NCBI RefSeq assembly: GCF_036898095.1
Contig: NC_090750.1
Span: forward strand, 90,047,786-90,111,785
DNA from: Palaemon carinicauda
Lineage: Eukaryota; Arthropoda; Malacostraca; Decapoda; Palaemonidae
Length of the DNA stretch: 64,000 nt
Reading direction: 5' to 3'
Shown here: positions 26,001 to 36,000 of the stretch, one piece after another
Layout: every line of letters begins with the position of its first letter
How positions within the stretch are numbered: position 1 is the stretch's first letter
The notes under the pieces: model-generated
Told to the model about the DNA's origin: nothing
What the model saw: the letters and a program-made list of their open reading frames with translations, nothing else
Databases searched by the model: none
Position numbers and translations under genes: made by a program

Positions 26001-26123
26001 CCCATTAATACGTTCTTCGACCATAAAGCTTCATGTAGATTAAATTAAACCTGCGTACAATATTCTTACATGCTTTAATATGTATTATATTCACTATCTA
26101 AAGTAGAATAAAATTATATTACC
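11008..26123 (-). CDS. SEC13: SEC13 homologue, WD40 protein of COPII coat and nuclear pore
   Basis: Exons (minus): 26123 and up (only the ATG is coding), 22238-22065, 20356-20218, 18262-18132, 17662-17408, 17272-17129, 11097-11008. All have AG/GT boundaries and joining phases agree. The six later exons give 933 nt, so with the ATG a 311-residue protein, against 322 in human. It begins [20 protein letters not shown] and continues with [103 protein letters not shown] and [14 protein letters not shown], the WD40 blades of SEC13. SEC13 pairs with SEC31 in the COPII cage, with the Nup107-160 complex and with GATOR2. The C-terminal tail is short ([15 protein letters not shown]). Intron 6 (6.0 kb) holds a LINE; intron 2 holds a fold-back element. 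Confidence 0.93.
12160..15225 (+). mobile_element. Non-LTR retrotransposon (LINE), copy 2, full length, inactivated
   Basis: Runs from the shared 5' leader (about 12160, GGCCGCGGGGCCATAAAAAC) to a 3' tail ending CCTTGGTATATGTATATATG. The tail includes GAAGCTTCACCTGTGGTGG, TGTGGCACCCCTAGCAGTAC and TTTGTTTGATGTCGGCTAAC. Tail-only copies are at 46695-46845 (+) and 56056-56345 (-). The element lies in SEC13 intron 6, antisense to SEC13, and abuts a piece of another LINE tail at 15226-15480. Confidence 0.92.
12336..14861 (+). pseudogene. Broken endonuclease-reverse transcriptase ORF of LINE copy 2
   Basis: Endonuclease part 12347-12841 carries [17 protein letters not shown]; the leader frame is cut by a TAG where copy 1 has Leu (LGC-L-NVRG). 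Further breaks lie near 12841, 13472 (the linker ends RWG-stop), 13500-13520 and 14105. The RT follows at 14140-14631: [19 protein letters not shown] (palm A), [38 protein letters not shown] (catalytic FADD) and [19 protein letters not shown]-terminal piece, [15 protein letters not shown], sits in a shifted frame at 14601-14861. Aligned with the open frame of copy 1, it is clearly a dead copy. Confidence 0.92.
15226..15480 (+). repeat. CR1/Jockey-like LINE 3'-end remnant
   Basis: Reads [12 protein letters not shown], a motif typical of the extreme C-terminus of CR1/Jockey-type RT proteins, then a decayed tail (TTTATTTCCTTTACTTACTG GGC) parallel to 24530-24835. It directly follows the 3' end of LINE copy 2, so one element inserted into or next to the other. 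Confidence 0.6.
16095..16480 (+). repeat. MITE-like dispersed repeat, copy A
   Basis: Shares a 340-385-bp sequence with 47692-48035: GGGCACTCAGTAGAGTGCAG, ACTTCCACC, GAACCAAGTTTGAAGTCTCC, TTACGTGAATTGGACAATTT, AAAATTGTGGCCAGGAA, then TTGGCGGAGGTAATGA at the end. No coding content. It lies in SEC13 intron 6. Probably a non-autonomous DNA element; class not determinable here. Confidence 0.7.
18270..20210. other. SEC13 intron 3, nothing recognised
   Basis: Ordinary AT-rich intron sequence between SEC13 exons 3 and 4. I see no exon, tandem array or clear mobile element, apart from a T-run near 18967-18978. Confidence 0.55.
20519..21890. mobile_element. Fold-back element with DIRS-like outer motifs (SEC13 intron 2)
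   Basis: Left end TAATTTGTATTTTTCCTTG and right end TTGGTTTGTATTTGTGTAGG are loose inverted counterparts and resemble the DIRS-like ICR/right-end sequence at 40480-40530 and 40741-40770. A G-rich block (GGGGGGTGGGGCTTTCGCAC) sits just inside the right end, like the ITR body. The interior has higher GC than the intron around it and short open frames (e.g. 21146-21634, 162 codons) that I cannot assign. Best read as a defective or non-autonomous relative, about 1.4 kb. Confidence 0.4.
22940..23083 (+). repeat. Minisatellite, 27-bp unit, about 5 copies
   Basis: Near-perfect tandem repeats of a unit made of TTCATTACATACAAAATCAC plus TGAAAAC, in SEC13 intron 1. The low divergence suggests recent expansion. 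Repeats are contiguous without spacers. Confidence 0.95.
23104..23400 (-). repeat. LINE-tail repeat, long form
   Basis: Begins TTATTATCATTATCATTATT, then AACTACAGCCTTAGTTG, AAAGCAGGATGCTATAAGC and AAATAACCCAGTGAGG, and extends into GTACCCTCTAGCACGAGAAC, AAGGCAGTGGAAGACC and CTGGACGGGCTGCTTAC. The same extension occurs at 62882-63230 and, inverted, at 61490-61850. Confidence 0.85.
24040..24165 (-). repeat. LINE-tail repeat, short form
   Basis: Carries CTAAGCTACAACCCTAGTTG, AAAAGCAGGATGCTATAAGC and AATAGCCCAATGAG; same family as 23104-23400. In SEC13 intron 1. Confidence 0.85.
24520..24835 (+). repeat. LINE 3' end with ORF remnant: source form of the tail repeat
   Basis: Here the repeat is in the opposite orientation and joined to a coding remnant: a [16 protein letters not shown] frame runs into AATTTCTTTATTTCCTTTCC, GGGCTTATAGCATACTG and CCAACTAAGATTGTAGC, ending in (TAA)n. 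So the widespread CTACAACCCTAGTTGG repeats are reverse complements of this LINE tail, or of a SINE sharing it. Confidence 0.7.
24943..25765 (+). pseudogene. CR1/Jockey-like LINE, RT C-terminal fragment and 3' UTR
   Basis: Open pieces 24943-25400 and 25454-25669. Motifs: [78 protein letters not shown], then [17 protein letters not shown] and [18 protein letters not shown]. These are the post-palm C-terminal landmarks of CR1/Jockey-type RTs. The 3' end has GGACCCGCCCGAGAAATAGT and closes in a (GTAA)n-type tail. A stop after ILNQNI breaks the frame. A second copy of the 3' end is at 60835-61010 (-). Confidence 0.85.
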
Positions 26124-26250
26124 ATGGTTCGTGAGAGTTGTAGTGCAGAGCACCTCACCACGTCTGTAGAATTGCAACCCCGTTAGAACAACAAAAACAA
26201 CAGTCAGTCGGTGATCGTCTGTAGAAGACGTGGCAGTAATGACGTGAAAA
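26122..26250 (-). promoter_or_regulatory. SEC13: Candidate SEC13 exon 1 (5' UTR plus ATG) and promoter region
   Basis: The second SEC13 exon starts exactly with GTG TCT GTT (Val-Ser-Val), while SEC13 proteins start Met-Val-Ser-Val, so exon 1 should end right after an ATG. On the minus strand at 26125-26123 an ATG preceded by CACGAACC is followed at once by GTAATA, a usable donor. It is the best candidate I found upstream of 22238. Two TGACGT-type motifs lie in the presumed 5' region. A transcript would settle it. Confidence 0.5.
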
Positions 26251-26334
26251 TAGGTAATGTCCCTATAGTTAAGGGTAATTATATAATCAATTAACTATCA
26301 AAATTTTGTATATTATTAATATAATGATTAATTT

Positions 26335-26560
26335 TACTAGCTAAGCTACAACCCTAGTTGGAAAAGCAGGATACTATAAGCCCAATGGTTCCAACTAGGA
26401 AATAAAGCCCACTGAGGAGAGGAAATACATTTAACTATATGAGATGAGAAGTTATTATCAGTAATAACTTTAAAATAGATCTGTCATATATAAACTATAA
26501 AGAGAAATTTATGTCAGCCTCAAACTTACTTAGATGTGTAATCAAACATTAAACACATTA
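26335..26560 (-). repeat. LINE-tail repeat
   Basis: AGCTAAGCTACAACCCTAGT, AAAAGCAGGATACTATAAGC and AAGCCCACTGAGGAGAGG, then a diverged body (AAATAGATCTGTCATATATA). It lies just upstream of the putative SEC13 promoter, in the SEC13-eIF3b spacer. Confidence 0.85.
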
Positions 26561-26567
26561 GGAAACG

Positions 26568-26603
26568 CGTGTGTTTGTTTGTTTGTTTGTTTGTGTGTGT
26601 GAT

Positions 26604-26645
<42 letters not shown>
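26568..26645 (+). repeat. (TG)n / (TTTG)n microsatellite
   Basis: A short GTTT tetranucleotide run passes into a (GT)n tract with two interruptions. Confidence 0.97.
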
Positions 26646-26648
<3 letters not shown>

Positions 26649-26942
26649 TTAGAACTCTCATTCAGACATAGATTTCTGAAATACTTTTTTTCAAAGAACA
26701 TCATAAAAAAATCCCCTCAGTTTCATACGATTTCTTTCATCACATAGTATTCATCACTTTCCTCTTCTCGATTTCTCATAATAAGATTTGGATTAATTCA
26801 ACAGTTTCTCTCTGAGACAGTTGCGTTTAACGAAGTGGAAGCAAGAGAAAAACGAACATGACTATATACGCAGATAAGGACAAAAGAGATTGTTTGGAAA
26901 ATGAAGATAAAAGATAACAATGCTTCCTTAAAGCATCATTTG

Positions 26943-26946
<4 letters not shown>

Positions 26947-27037
<91 letters not shown>
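26947..27037 (+). repeat. (GA)n microsatellite, ~91 bp
   Basis: An almost pure dinucleotide run followed by GAA triplets. It generates spurious Arg/Glu and Leu/Ser reading frames. Confidence 0.98.
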
Positions 27038-27040
<3 letters not shown>

Positions 27041-27404
27041 AGAAGAAAAGATTGAGAGAAAATTTTATGTACCACCAAGAAACCTCTAACCAAAAATAGT
27101 GGAAATGTGTGATACAAAGGATAGGACACAAAATTACCAGAGAAAAATTGTTTGATTACAGAATATCTTAGAAAAGAAGGTTACCACAGTTAAAAAAAGT
27201 CTTTTCGACCCCTGACGTGTACAGTTAAAGACTTCTACATATATTAGAGTGTAAAGGTTTGTCATATGTGTGAGGAATTTGTCAGAGTATTCGGTTTATC
27301 AGGGGGGGGGGGTTTAAAAAAATAATAAAATGAAAGACCCTAGCTTTCTGGCCAGCCCTTAAATATATAAAAAAATTCTCGAGTTATATTACATTGCCCA
27401 TCAT

Positions 27405-28605
27405 ATTTTAATGCCACATTTGACATTTCTACATTCTATCATATTTCCCTATTTAACGTTTTTACATCCCATTATATTTCTCCATTTGACATTTATACAT
27501 CCTATCATATTTCCCTATTTGACGTTATTATATTCCATTATATTTCCCTATTTGACGTTATTATATTCCATTATATTTCCCTATTTGACGTTATTATATT
27601 CCATTATATTTCCCTATTTGACGTTATTATATTTCCCTATTTGACGTTATTGTATTCCATTATATTTCCCTATTTGACGTTTTTACATCCCATAATATTT
27701 CCCCATTTGACATTTATACATCCTATCATATTTCCTTATTTGACGTTATTATATTCCATTATATTTCCGTATTTGACGTCTGTGCGTCATATTATATATT
27801 TCCATTTGTCGCTTTTACATACTGTTATATTTCTGTATTTGACGTTTTTACATCATATTATATTTCCCTATTTAGCGTTTTTACATCCCATTATATTTTC
27901 CTATTTGACGTTTTTGAAACTTATTATATATCCCTATTTGATGTTTTTACATGACAATATTTCCATATTTGACGTTTTTACATCCTATTATATTTTCCTA
28001 TTTGGTGTTTTTACATCCTATTATATTCCCTATTTGAGGTTTTTGCATCCTATTATGTTTCCCTATTAGAAGTTTCCACATATTATATTTCCCTATTTGA
28101 CGTTTTTACAACCTAATATATTTTTCTATTTGACGTTTTTACATCCTATTACATATCCCTATTTGACGCTTTTACAACATATTATATTTCCCTTTTTGAT
28201 GTTTTTTAAATAATTTTATATTTCCCTATTTGACGATTTTACATTATTTTATGTTTCCCTTCTTGATATTTTACATCCTATTATATTTCCCTATCTAACG
28301 TTTTTACACCCTAATATATTTTCCTGTTTGACGTTTTCACATCCTATTATATTGCTCCATTTGACGTTTCTACATCCTATTATATTTCCCTATTTGACGT
28401 TTTTACATCCTAATATATTTTCCTGTTTGACGTTTTTACATCCTATTATATTGCCCCATTTGACGTTTCTACATCCTATCATATTGCCCTATTTGACGTT
28501 TTTACACCCTAATATATATTCCTGTTTGACGTTTGTACATCCTATTATATTGCTCCATTTGACGTTTCTACATCCTATCATATTGCCCTATTTGACGTTT
28601 CAATC
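27405..28605 (+). repeat. 33-bp minisatellite, ~1.2 kb, about 36 copies
   Basis: Tandem units close to CCCTATTTGACGTTTTTACA plus TCCTATTATATTT, with copy-to-copy differences (ACATCC/TATTCC, TATTT/CATTT) and a few 1-3-nt indels. Because 33 is a multiple of three, it gives long repetitive open frames (an 11-residue period) that are not credible proteins. It occupies much of the divergent spacer between SEC13 and eIF3b. Confidence 0.95.
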
Positions 28606-28734
28606 CAAAATGTGATTCATCGTATCATGGTTCAATAACCCACCAATATATCAGAACCAGACGTCCAAAACATCTATGAGAATTGCTACACATGAGAATA
28701 GTTACAGATGGTTTCAAATTATTGTACTCAATAT

Positions 28735-28990
28735 GTATTGATCTGTATGTTCTAGAGCTTTCAAATATGCGACCCAAACATTAAACAATAAGCTCCCACT
28801 AGACATCCGAGAGATAGAAGATATCAAGGCTTTCAAGAGGAAACTAAAGACTTCTTTTCTGAGTATTTTGATAATGTAGATTTTACAATTAACTCAGAAT
28901 GCGCTGTGCGATACTCTAAATACCTAGGAATTTATATGAAAAACTTATAGGTCCTGTAGGACACAGGGTTCCCTGTGTGACAAGAAGAGG
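28735..28990 (+). pseudogene. LINE RT C-terminal fragment (CR1/Jockey-like)
   Basis: Encodes SRAFKYATQTLNNKLPLDIR, then EIEDIKAFKRKLKTSFLS and a stop, followed by GTAGGACACAGGGTTCCCTG. The NxLP...F-KRKLK pattern is the extreme C-terminus of CR1/Jockey RTs. A diverged relative is at 61020-61200 (-), with LYNDFPLDIRKTEEIGAFK. Confidence 0.7.
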
Positions 28991-30047
28991 AAAATATCCC
29001 TTAAAGTATAAGTAGTTATCATACGACTTTTAATCTATAAGGATTCGAAACGTTGCTTTCAAATTTCTGTTATGTCTGGGACATCAACAAACACACGCTT
29101 CCTTCGTTTTCTTCACTGGATTGCAAATTAAGTAATTCTTCAAATGAATAAAAGTCAAGTAACGTATTCTAGAAAAATGGGGTTTGTAATAATAATAATT
29201 AATATCCATTATCTGCTCATTCATTGGCTCATCGATCCAAAATCAAAATATCAAGAAAATCTCTGTGATGTCGCAATCTTGATAAATATCAGGAATTTTT
29301 TACCATTATATTTTGTAAGGTTACAAATCCTGTAATATCAATTGCTAGATTTTGTCAGTAGATTTTTGGTTAACCTGGTTTAATTAGACAATTAAAACAG
29401 AGGGAATTGATAAACCAAGAAAATTCTTCATGTAATTAGCACGATGTATTTGCATCCATCAGACGTTTTGATTAATTGGTTTTGTAATAACGAATAATCA
29501 ATGCACTTTGGATAACAATTAAAACCAAATTCAAGTCTTAAAGAGTAAATTACACCTATTTAAGAATTCCTATCTAAAATTCTAAATCAAAATATGATAT
29601 CATTTTATGGGCGATTGTTTTGTTTGAGATTCGCGCTATTTTCACGAATTTCACATACTTGTTTATCCATCTAATGTCAAATTGAAAAAACAAATTGAGT
29701 GTAGATATAAGAACAAAATTGATAAGAACTTTCTAATTTTATTTTATAATATATAGAAATATCTTCTGAAGTCTCGGCATTCATGAGTATATCTTTTGTG
29801 ATCTGCTTGGGGTGAAATACTCAATTTTCAAAACTTATGACGACTGTTGGGGTATAAAATTATTTTTTTTATTATATATATATAAGTTAAGGGGGATATA
29901 GTTAGTATTATTATGAAATTATACATAAATTATTTACTTTTATATATTTGAAAGATGTATCAAAGGCTGTGTACCAGTACATTCCAAACATTATTGGAAC
30001 CCGGCAAGTTACGTTCTTTCAAGCCACCACACGAGGCCAACACAAAG
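28991..30047. other. Upstream region of eIF3b
   Basis: AT-rich, no coding signal except the in-frame codons from 29955. Transcription start unknown. Features seen are a T-run and (TA)n near 29865-29885. No clear TATA box or initiator can be singled out. Confidence 0.4.
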
Positions 30048-33000
30048 ATGGCTAAGAAAAATAAGCCAAAATCTATGGATAATGAGGACGGAGGAGGCAA
30101 TGAAGAGGAAGATCCCGATTTCAGTGATCCTGAAGACTTCGTCGATGATATTACGGATGAAGGTAAGCTCAGGAATACGGCGTTCACTTAAAACATCCGT
30201 TTGAATAAGGGGCGATTTTTCCCGCAATTTGACAGCTGGGCTTATTTTGCATCGGTTCTCGGGTAGATTTCGGCTAATTTATAGATACTTTTGGTCTGAC
30301 AGATACTATGTCCTTATATTAAAGCGCTCTTATTTATTAGTTTCATGTTTATGGCGATAATTCTTTGCTAAATATCGCCTAATCCTTGGTTTAGTGGGAC
30401 AGGTTCCAAGAAGAAAGTTGGCAGCTTTACCGGTCCCCCGGTGTAAATGACCTAGAGGTATTATCCAACCTAAATCACATAAACCCAATCCAAATTCCTT
30501 AACTACCAAAGGCACAGTAAATGATAAGCATTATCTACACGGTATCAATAAGAATGATGGGTACAGGACAACAAACCTCCCTACTAAGTTGCTGCAGATT
30601 TGGTGCCTTTAGGCAAACCCCAGTACGTCGGTAATGGTAAAATTGACTATAATTGCTATCCTAATACATTAATCATTTGTATTTCCAACTGGTCATGTAT
30701 TTGCAATATTCATATGGTATTAGGTCAAATGGGTACAGGACAACACACCGCCCTGCTAAGTTGTCACAGATTCGGGGCTTTTAGGCGAACCCCAGTACGT
30801 CGGTAATGGTAAAATTGACTGTAATTTCGGTATTATTTTACTGTATTACAGGACAATGTAACAGGGAAAAAATTACTTTTTTCTGTAGAAGAAATTCCGC
30901 TCTTCGAAAGTAACACCCGTTCCCGTCACAAATGAATAGTTTAAGAAATATGTTGATATCTATATCCTACGATAATCTTTACGGTTTTATTAGGTCAAAT
31001 GGGTAGAGGACAACACACCGCCCAACATTGATAAATATTTTGAATGGGTTATGTGTTTGCAATATCCATATGGCATCTAGGTCAGATGGGGACAGGACGA
31101 TACACCGGCCTACTAAGTTGCTGCAGATTCGTTGCGTTTAGGCAAACCCCAAAGAACTGGTTGGGTAAATTTGCCTATAATTTCTAGCCAAATACATTAA
31201 TAATATATATTTCCAATTCGTTATATGTTTGTATTATCCATGTGGTATTAGTAGGTCATTTGAGTACAGGACGACCTACCGCCGCAGATTCATTGCTAAT
31301 AAGCGAACCACTAATCATTGATAAGTGTAAATTGGCCTTTAATTTCTAGCCAAATACATTAATCATATTTTGAACTGGTTATGTTTGCAATATTCATATC
31401 GCATTTTGGTCAAATGGGGGACAGGACGACACACCGCCCTACCAAGCTGCCGCAGATTTGTTGCTTTTAGGCGAACCCCAAAGAACTGGTTGGGTAAATT
31501 TGCCTATAATTTCTAGCCAAATATATTAGTAATATATATTTCCAATTGTTTATGTGTGCAATATCCATATGATATTAGAAGGGCAATTGGGTATAAGACG
31601 ACCTGCCTCCTTACCAACTCTCCGCAGATTCAGTGCTAATAGGCGAACCCCTAATCATTGGTAAGGGCAAATCTGCCTTTAATTTCCAGCCAAATAAATT
31701 CAATATATGAATTTTCAACTGTTTATCTTGTGTTTGCAATATCCTTATAGTAGTAGGTGAGATGTGTAGAGGACAACACTGCACTACTAAGTTGCCACAG
31801 ATTTGTTACTCTTATGTGAACACCCCAGAACTTTGGTAGGGTAAATTTGCCTTTAATTTCTAGCCGAAAACAATCATATTTATTTCCAATTGGTTATCTT
31901 TTATTTTCAATACCTGTATGGTAACATTAGGTCAAAAACGTCAAATGGCTACAGGACGAGACACTACCCTACTAAGTCACCGCAGATTCGTTGCTTTTAG
32001 GCGGACCCCAGAGCATTGATAGGGCAAATTTGCATATAATTCCTAACCAAATACATTAATCATATCTGGGGTGTGTGTATGATAGCGGCCACATGAATGT
32101 ATTATTACGGCTAACTTAGAATAAGGCAGTGTAAGGGCGGGCATTAGCCCCCTGTTATTTAAGTATTTAAGGACACGGTTGTAGTTAAGGAGGGAAAGTT
32201 TAGGTTAGTTGATGGCCATTTTTAATCCATGTGGTAGGAACTGGCTGCTGATATACAAAGGCTCCTCGTGTATTTCAAACTTTTTATCTTGTTTGCATTA
32301 TCCATATGGTATAATTAGGTCCATATGGTAGATACGATACACCGCCCTACAAAGTCATTGCTTATAGGCAAACCCCAAAACATTGGTATGGTAAATTTGT
32401 CTAATCAATAGTTGAATACATCAATCATATATTTTTCCAACTGGTTATATTTTATTTTTAGCATTCATAGAGTACTGTTAGGTGAAGTTATACAGTACAC
32501 ACCACTGTCTCACTAAGTCACTAATTTGACAGACAGCGACAACCATACAGTGAGCAGCTATTGTTATAAATATAATTGGTTGCCTAAATATTTTAGATTA
32601 CAGTATTTCTAAAATAGATACAGGGAAACTTTCATATGAACAGCAGTCAAAAGAGAACTGAAGAGGTTGGGGGGATGGTGAAAAACAGACATATGCATAA
32701 ATATAAATACTTGGAAGATTTTACTGGTTCAAGATGCTACTTGAATGATTAGTCATACAAAAAACAAAAGCTTAAATACGCGCGATCGCAAAATACACGA
32801 ATGCAATAATTGCCATCATCCTGCCAAACGTAAGTAATGGACAACATCAGGGGTGGTCACAATTTCTTCCCAGTAGCTATTTTTCATGCAAAGAAAGGCG
32901 CTAAATGACCATCTCTCTTCCACTTATTGAAGCAAATTCCTGCTTGGCCATAATTTAGATTTGTTCCGTAACCGAAATACAAACCACGCTATTTACAAAG

Positions 33001-36000
33001 GGGTTATTACTTTTAGCGTAGCTGAAATGGCGAGCCATTAGAATTTAACGAGGGTGTATTACCCCCGCGCTAGTTAGCGGGGGGGTAGGGGAGTGGTAGC
33101 TAGCTACCCCTCCTCCCCCTCACACACAGGTGAATACTCACTTTCACTTTTGGCTCGGACTGTGACAGACGTCTCTGTCTTGGTCCTCGCTTGGCAGCCA
33201 TTGTCTGTTTTGTCTTTACTTAATCGCTTACTTTTCTTTTACTCAATATATATGTAAACATGTTTTCATGTTTGTATATATATTTGTGTATAGAAATAAG
33301 TAAGTTTCCTTTTCAGATGTGTGTGTGTAGTGTACGATATCTACGTGGAGGCCTCGGCAGTTAGGCCACCACGGCCTAATTTTATGGGTTGCGATCGAGT
33401 TTGACTTCGGTCTTTCTCTCTCTCTCTCTCTCTTGAGGTCGTTCACCCTTTTACTATGTTTTACTACGCCCTTGTAGCTTCCTTCCCGTGTGGGTGGGGT
33501 TGCTACGCCGTACATTTTGTCTCAATTAGTTTATGAATCTAATTGTAGTTGTTAATTTTTCAGCTTGTAGAACGATTCCTTTCGGGGTTTTCGTTTTTTT
33601 CTTTAGTATTCATTTTTTTTTTTTTTTTAAATTACATAATTACATAGTTACATAATTATAATTGTTATAATTCTGTTTTGGTTACAGCTCTCCTTCCGCG
33701 AGTGTAAGTGGTTGTGAGGGCACGTGCCTGTTGTGTAATTCTTGTTCCTTTTCCTCGGGATTCCTCTTCGGAGCCTTCCCGGGGGAATGAATGTGTACTA
33801 ATATTATTTGTTTTATTTTTTTACAGTTACCGATCTAGTTCGTTTCTGTAATATAGCAACGGTGTGAGCTGTCTGGTTGAGTCCTGGGGATTCGGCTGTT
33901 GCTGCCTCCCCCCTTGTATTGTCGTCAGGGGCGTGTCTCCTTCTACTGGTAGTACTCCCGTGTCGACGGACAGCTCTCCAGTTCATTTTAGAACAGTCAG
34001 GAGGCTTGCCTCCTTGGGCGGATAACTTTCCTTCCGAGGGAAGTTTTTTCCTGTCCAGGCTTGAGCTTTTCCTCTTTTGGGGGGTTCTTCTCTTGCCTTT
34101 TTTTCGTGCGACTATGCTCTTGGTGCTGAGCGGTCGCACCTGCAGTTTCGCTCAAGGGGCTGGGCAACTGCAGGGGCTCCTCTTCGGAGGATTGCCCCTT
34201 TTAGGTCACTGGCTGACCAGTCTCTTCCACGAAGTGTTTCTCTGTCGTTCGCGAGAGAGTACACTCATAGAGACTCCTCTTCGGAGGTTTCTTCTGTTGC
34301 TGTTGCTGTTGGCCTCCCTCGCCGTAAGGCCCTCCGTCCGCCTCGTCGTAAGGGCCTCTCATCTCCCTATAAGGGTGCTTGAGGCGCCTTTTTGAATCTC
34401 CGTTTGCAGCCTACAACTTCTTTTTCTCGATCTTCCGTCTTGGTGCAGATGGACAGCAGTCTAATCTCGTCTCCCGACGGGCAACGGTCTTCCCGACGGA
34501 CAACGGTCTTCCCGACGGACAGCGGTCTTCCGACGGACATCAGTCTCCCGGCGGACAACGATCCCTTCGGGGCAAAGGGTTGCCCCCACGGGGGTTCTTC
34601 CCTTGCGTGTCAGGGTTTCCCTGCGCGCCCTTCTGTTCGTCAGCGCTCCCTGTTCGTCAGCGCTTTCAAGATGATCTTCCCTGCGGTTCCTGTTACGTGC
34701 CCTGTGCGCCCACGTTCGCCCTCGCGATCTAGAACTTCGGTTCAGGTCGGGGTCAAGGACTCTTCTTTGCGCAGGCTTCCACGCGTAGCCTTCTGCTCGT
34801 CAGCGATCATCAGCTCGTCAGCGATCATCAGCTCGCCAGCGATCGTCAGCTCGTCAGCGATCTCCGGATCGCCCACGTGTGTTACAGCTGGCACGCCAAC
34901 GTTCTCCAACACTTCTGAAGGAACATGGTTCGCCAGCTACTAGCTCAACTGCGGATGCTGATCGCCATCGCGCGACCCTCAACTGCAGATGCTGATCGCC
35001 ATCGCGCGACCCTCAACTGCGGATGCTGATCGCCATCGCGCGACCCTCAACTGCAGATACTGATCGCCATCGCGCGACCCTCAACTGCGGATGCTGATCG
35101 CCATCGCGCGACCCTCAACTGCGGATGCTGATCGCCATCGCGCGACCCTCAACTGCGGATGCTGATCGCCATCGCACAACCCTGAACGATTGCCCGCTTA
35201 CGCATGCTGCTCCTCATCGCACAACCCTGAACGATCGCCCTCTTGCGGATGCTGATCACCATCGCACCCTTTCACGCGATCATTCACCTGCGCATGCTGC
35301 TCGCCATCGCACAACCCTGAACGATTGCCCGCTTACGCATGCTGCTCCTCATCGCACAACCCTGAACGATCGCCCTCCTGCAGATGCTGATCACCATCGC
35401 ACCCTTTCACGCGATCATTCACCTGCGCATGCTGCTCGCCATCGCACAACCCTGAACGATTGCCCGCTTACGCATGCTGCTCCTCATCGCACAACCCTGA
35501 ACGATCGCCCTCCTGCAGATGCTGATCACCATCGCACCCTTTCACGCGATCATTCACCTGCGCATGCTGCTCGCCATCGCACAACCCTGCACGATTGCCC
35601 GCTTACGCATGCTGCTCCTCATCGCACAACCCTGAACGCTCGCCCTCTTGCGGATGCTGATCACCATCGCACCCTATCACGCGATCATTCACCTACACAT
35701 GCTGCTCGCCATCGCTTACCGCCAGCGATCTTCTTCACCTACGCGGCAGCACGATCCCTCGCCGTCACGCCCATTCGCCTGCGCGCCCGCGCGATCGCTC
35801 GCCTGCGCGCCCGCGCGATCGCTCGCCTGCGCGCCCGCGCGATCGCTCGCCTGCGCGCCCGCGCGGTCGCTCGCCTGCGCGCCCGCGCGATCGCTCGCCT
35901 GCGCGCCCGCGCGATCGCTCGCCTGCGTGCCCTCGCGACCGCTCGCCTGCGCGCCCGCGCGACCACTCGCCTGTGCGCCCGCGCGACCATTCGCCTTTGC

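Noticed and set aside
26827..27131. Leu/Ser and Arg/Glu repeat proteins on both strands
   Set aside because: Generated entirely by the (GA)n microsatellite.
27411..28615. Open frames with an 11-residue repeat (YLTLLYSIIFP-like)
   Set aside because: Product of a 33-bp minisatellite; no start context, no homology, frames restart after indels.
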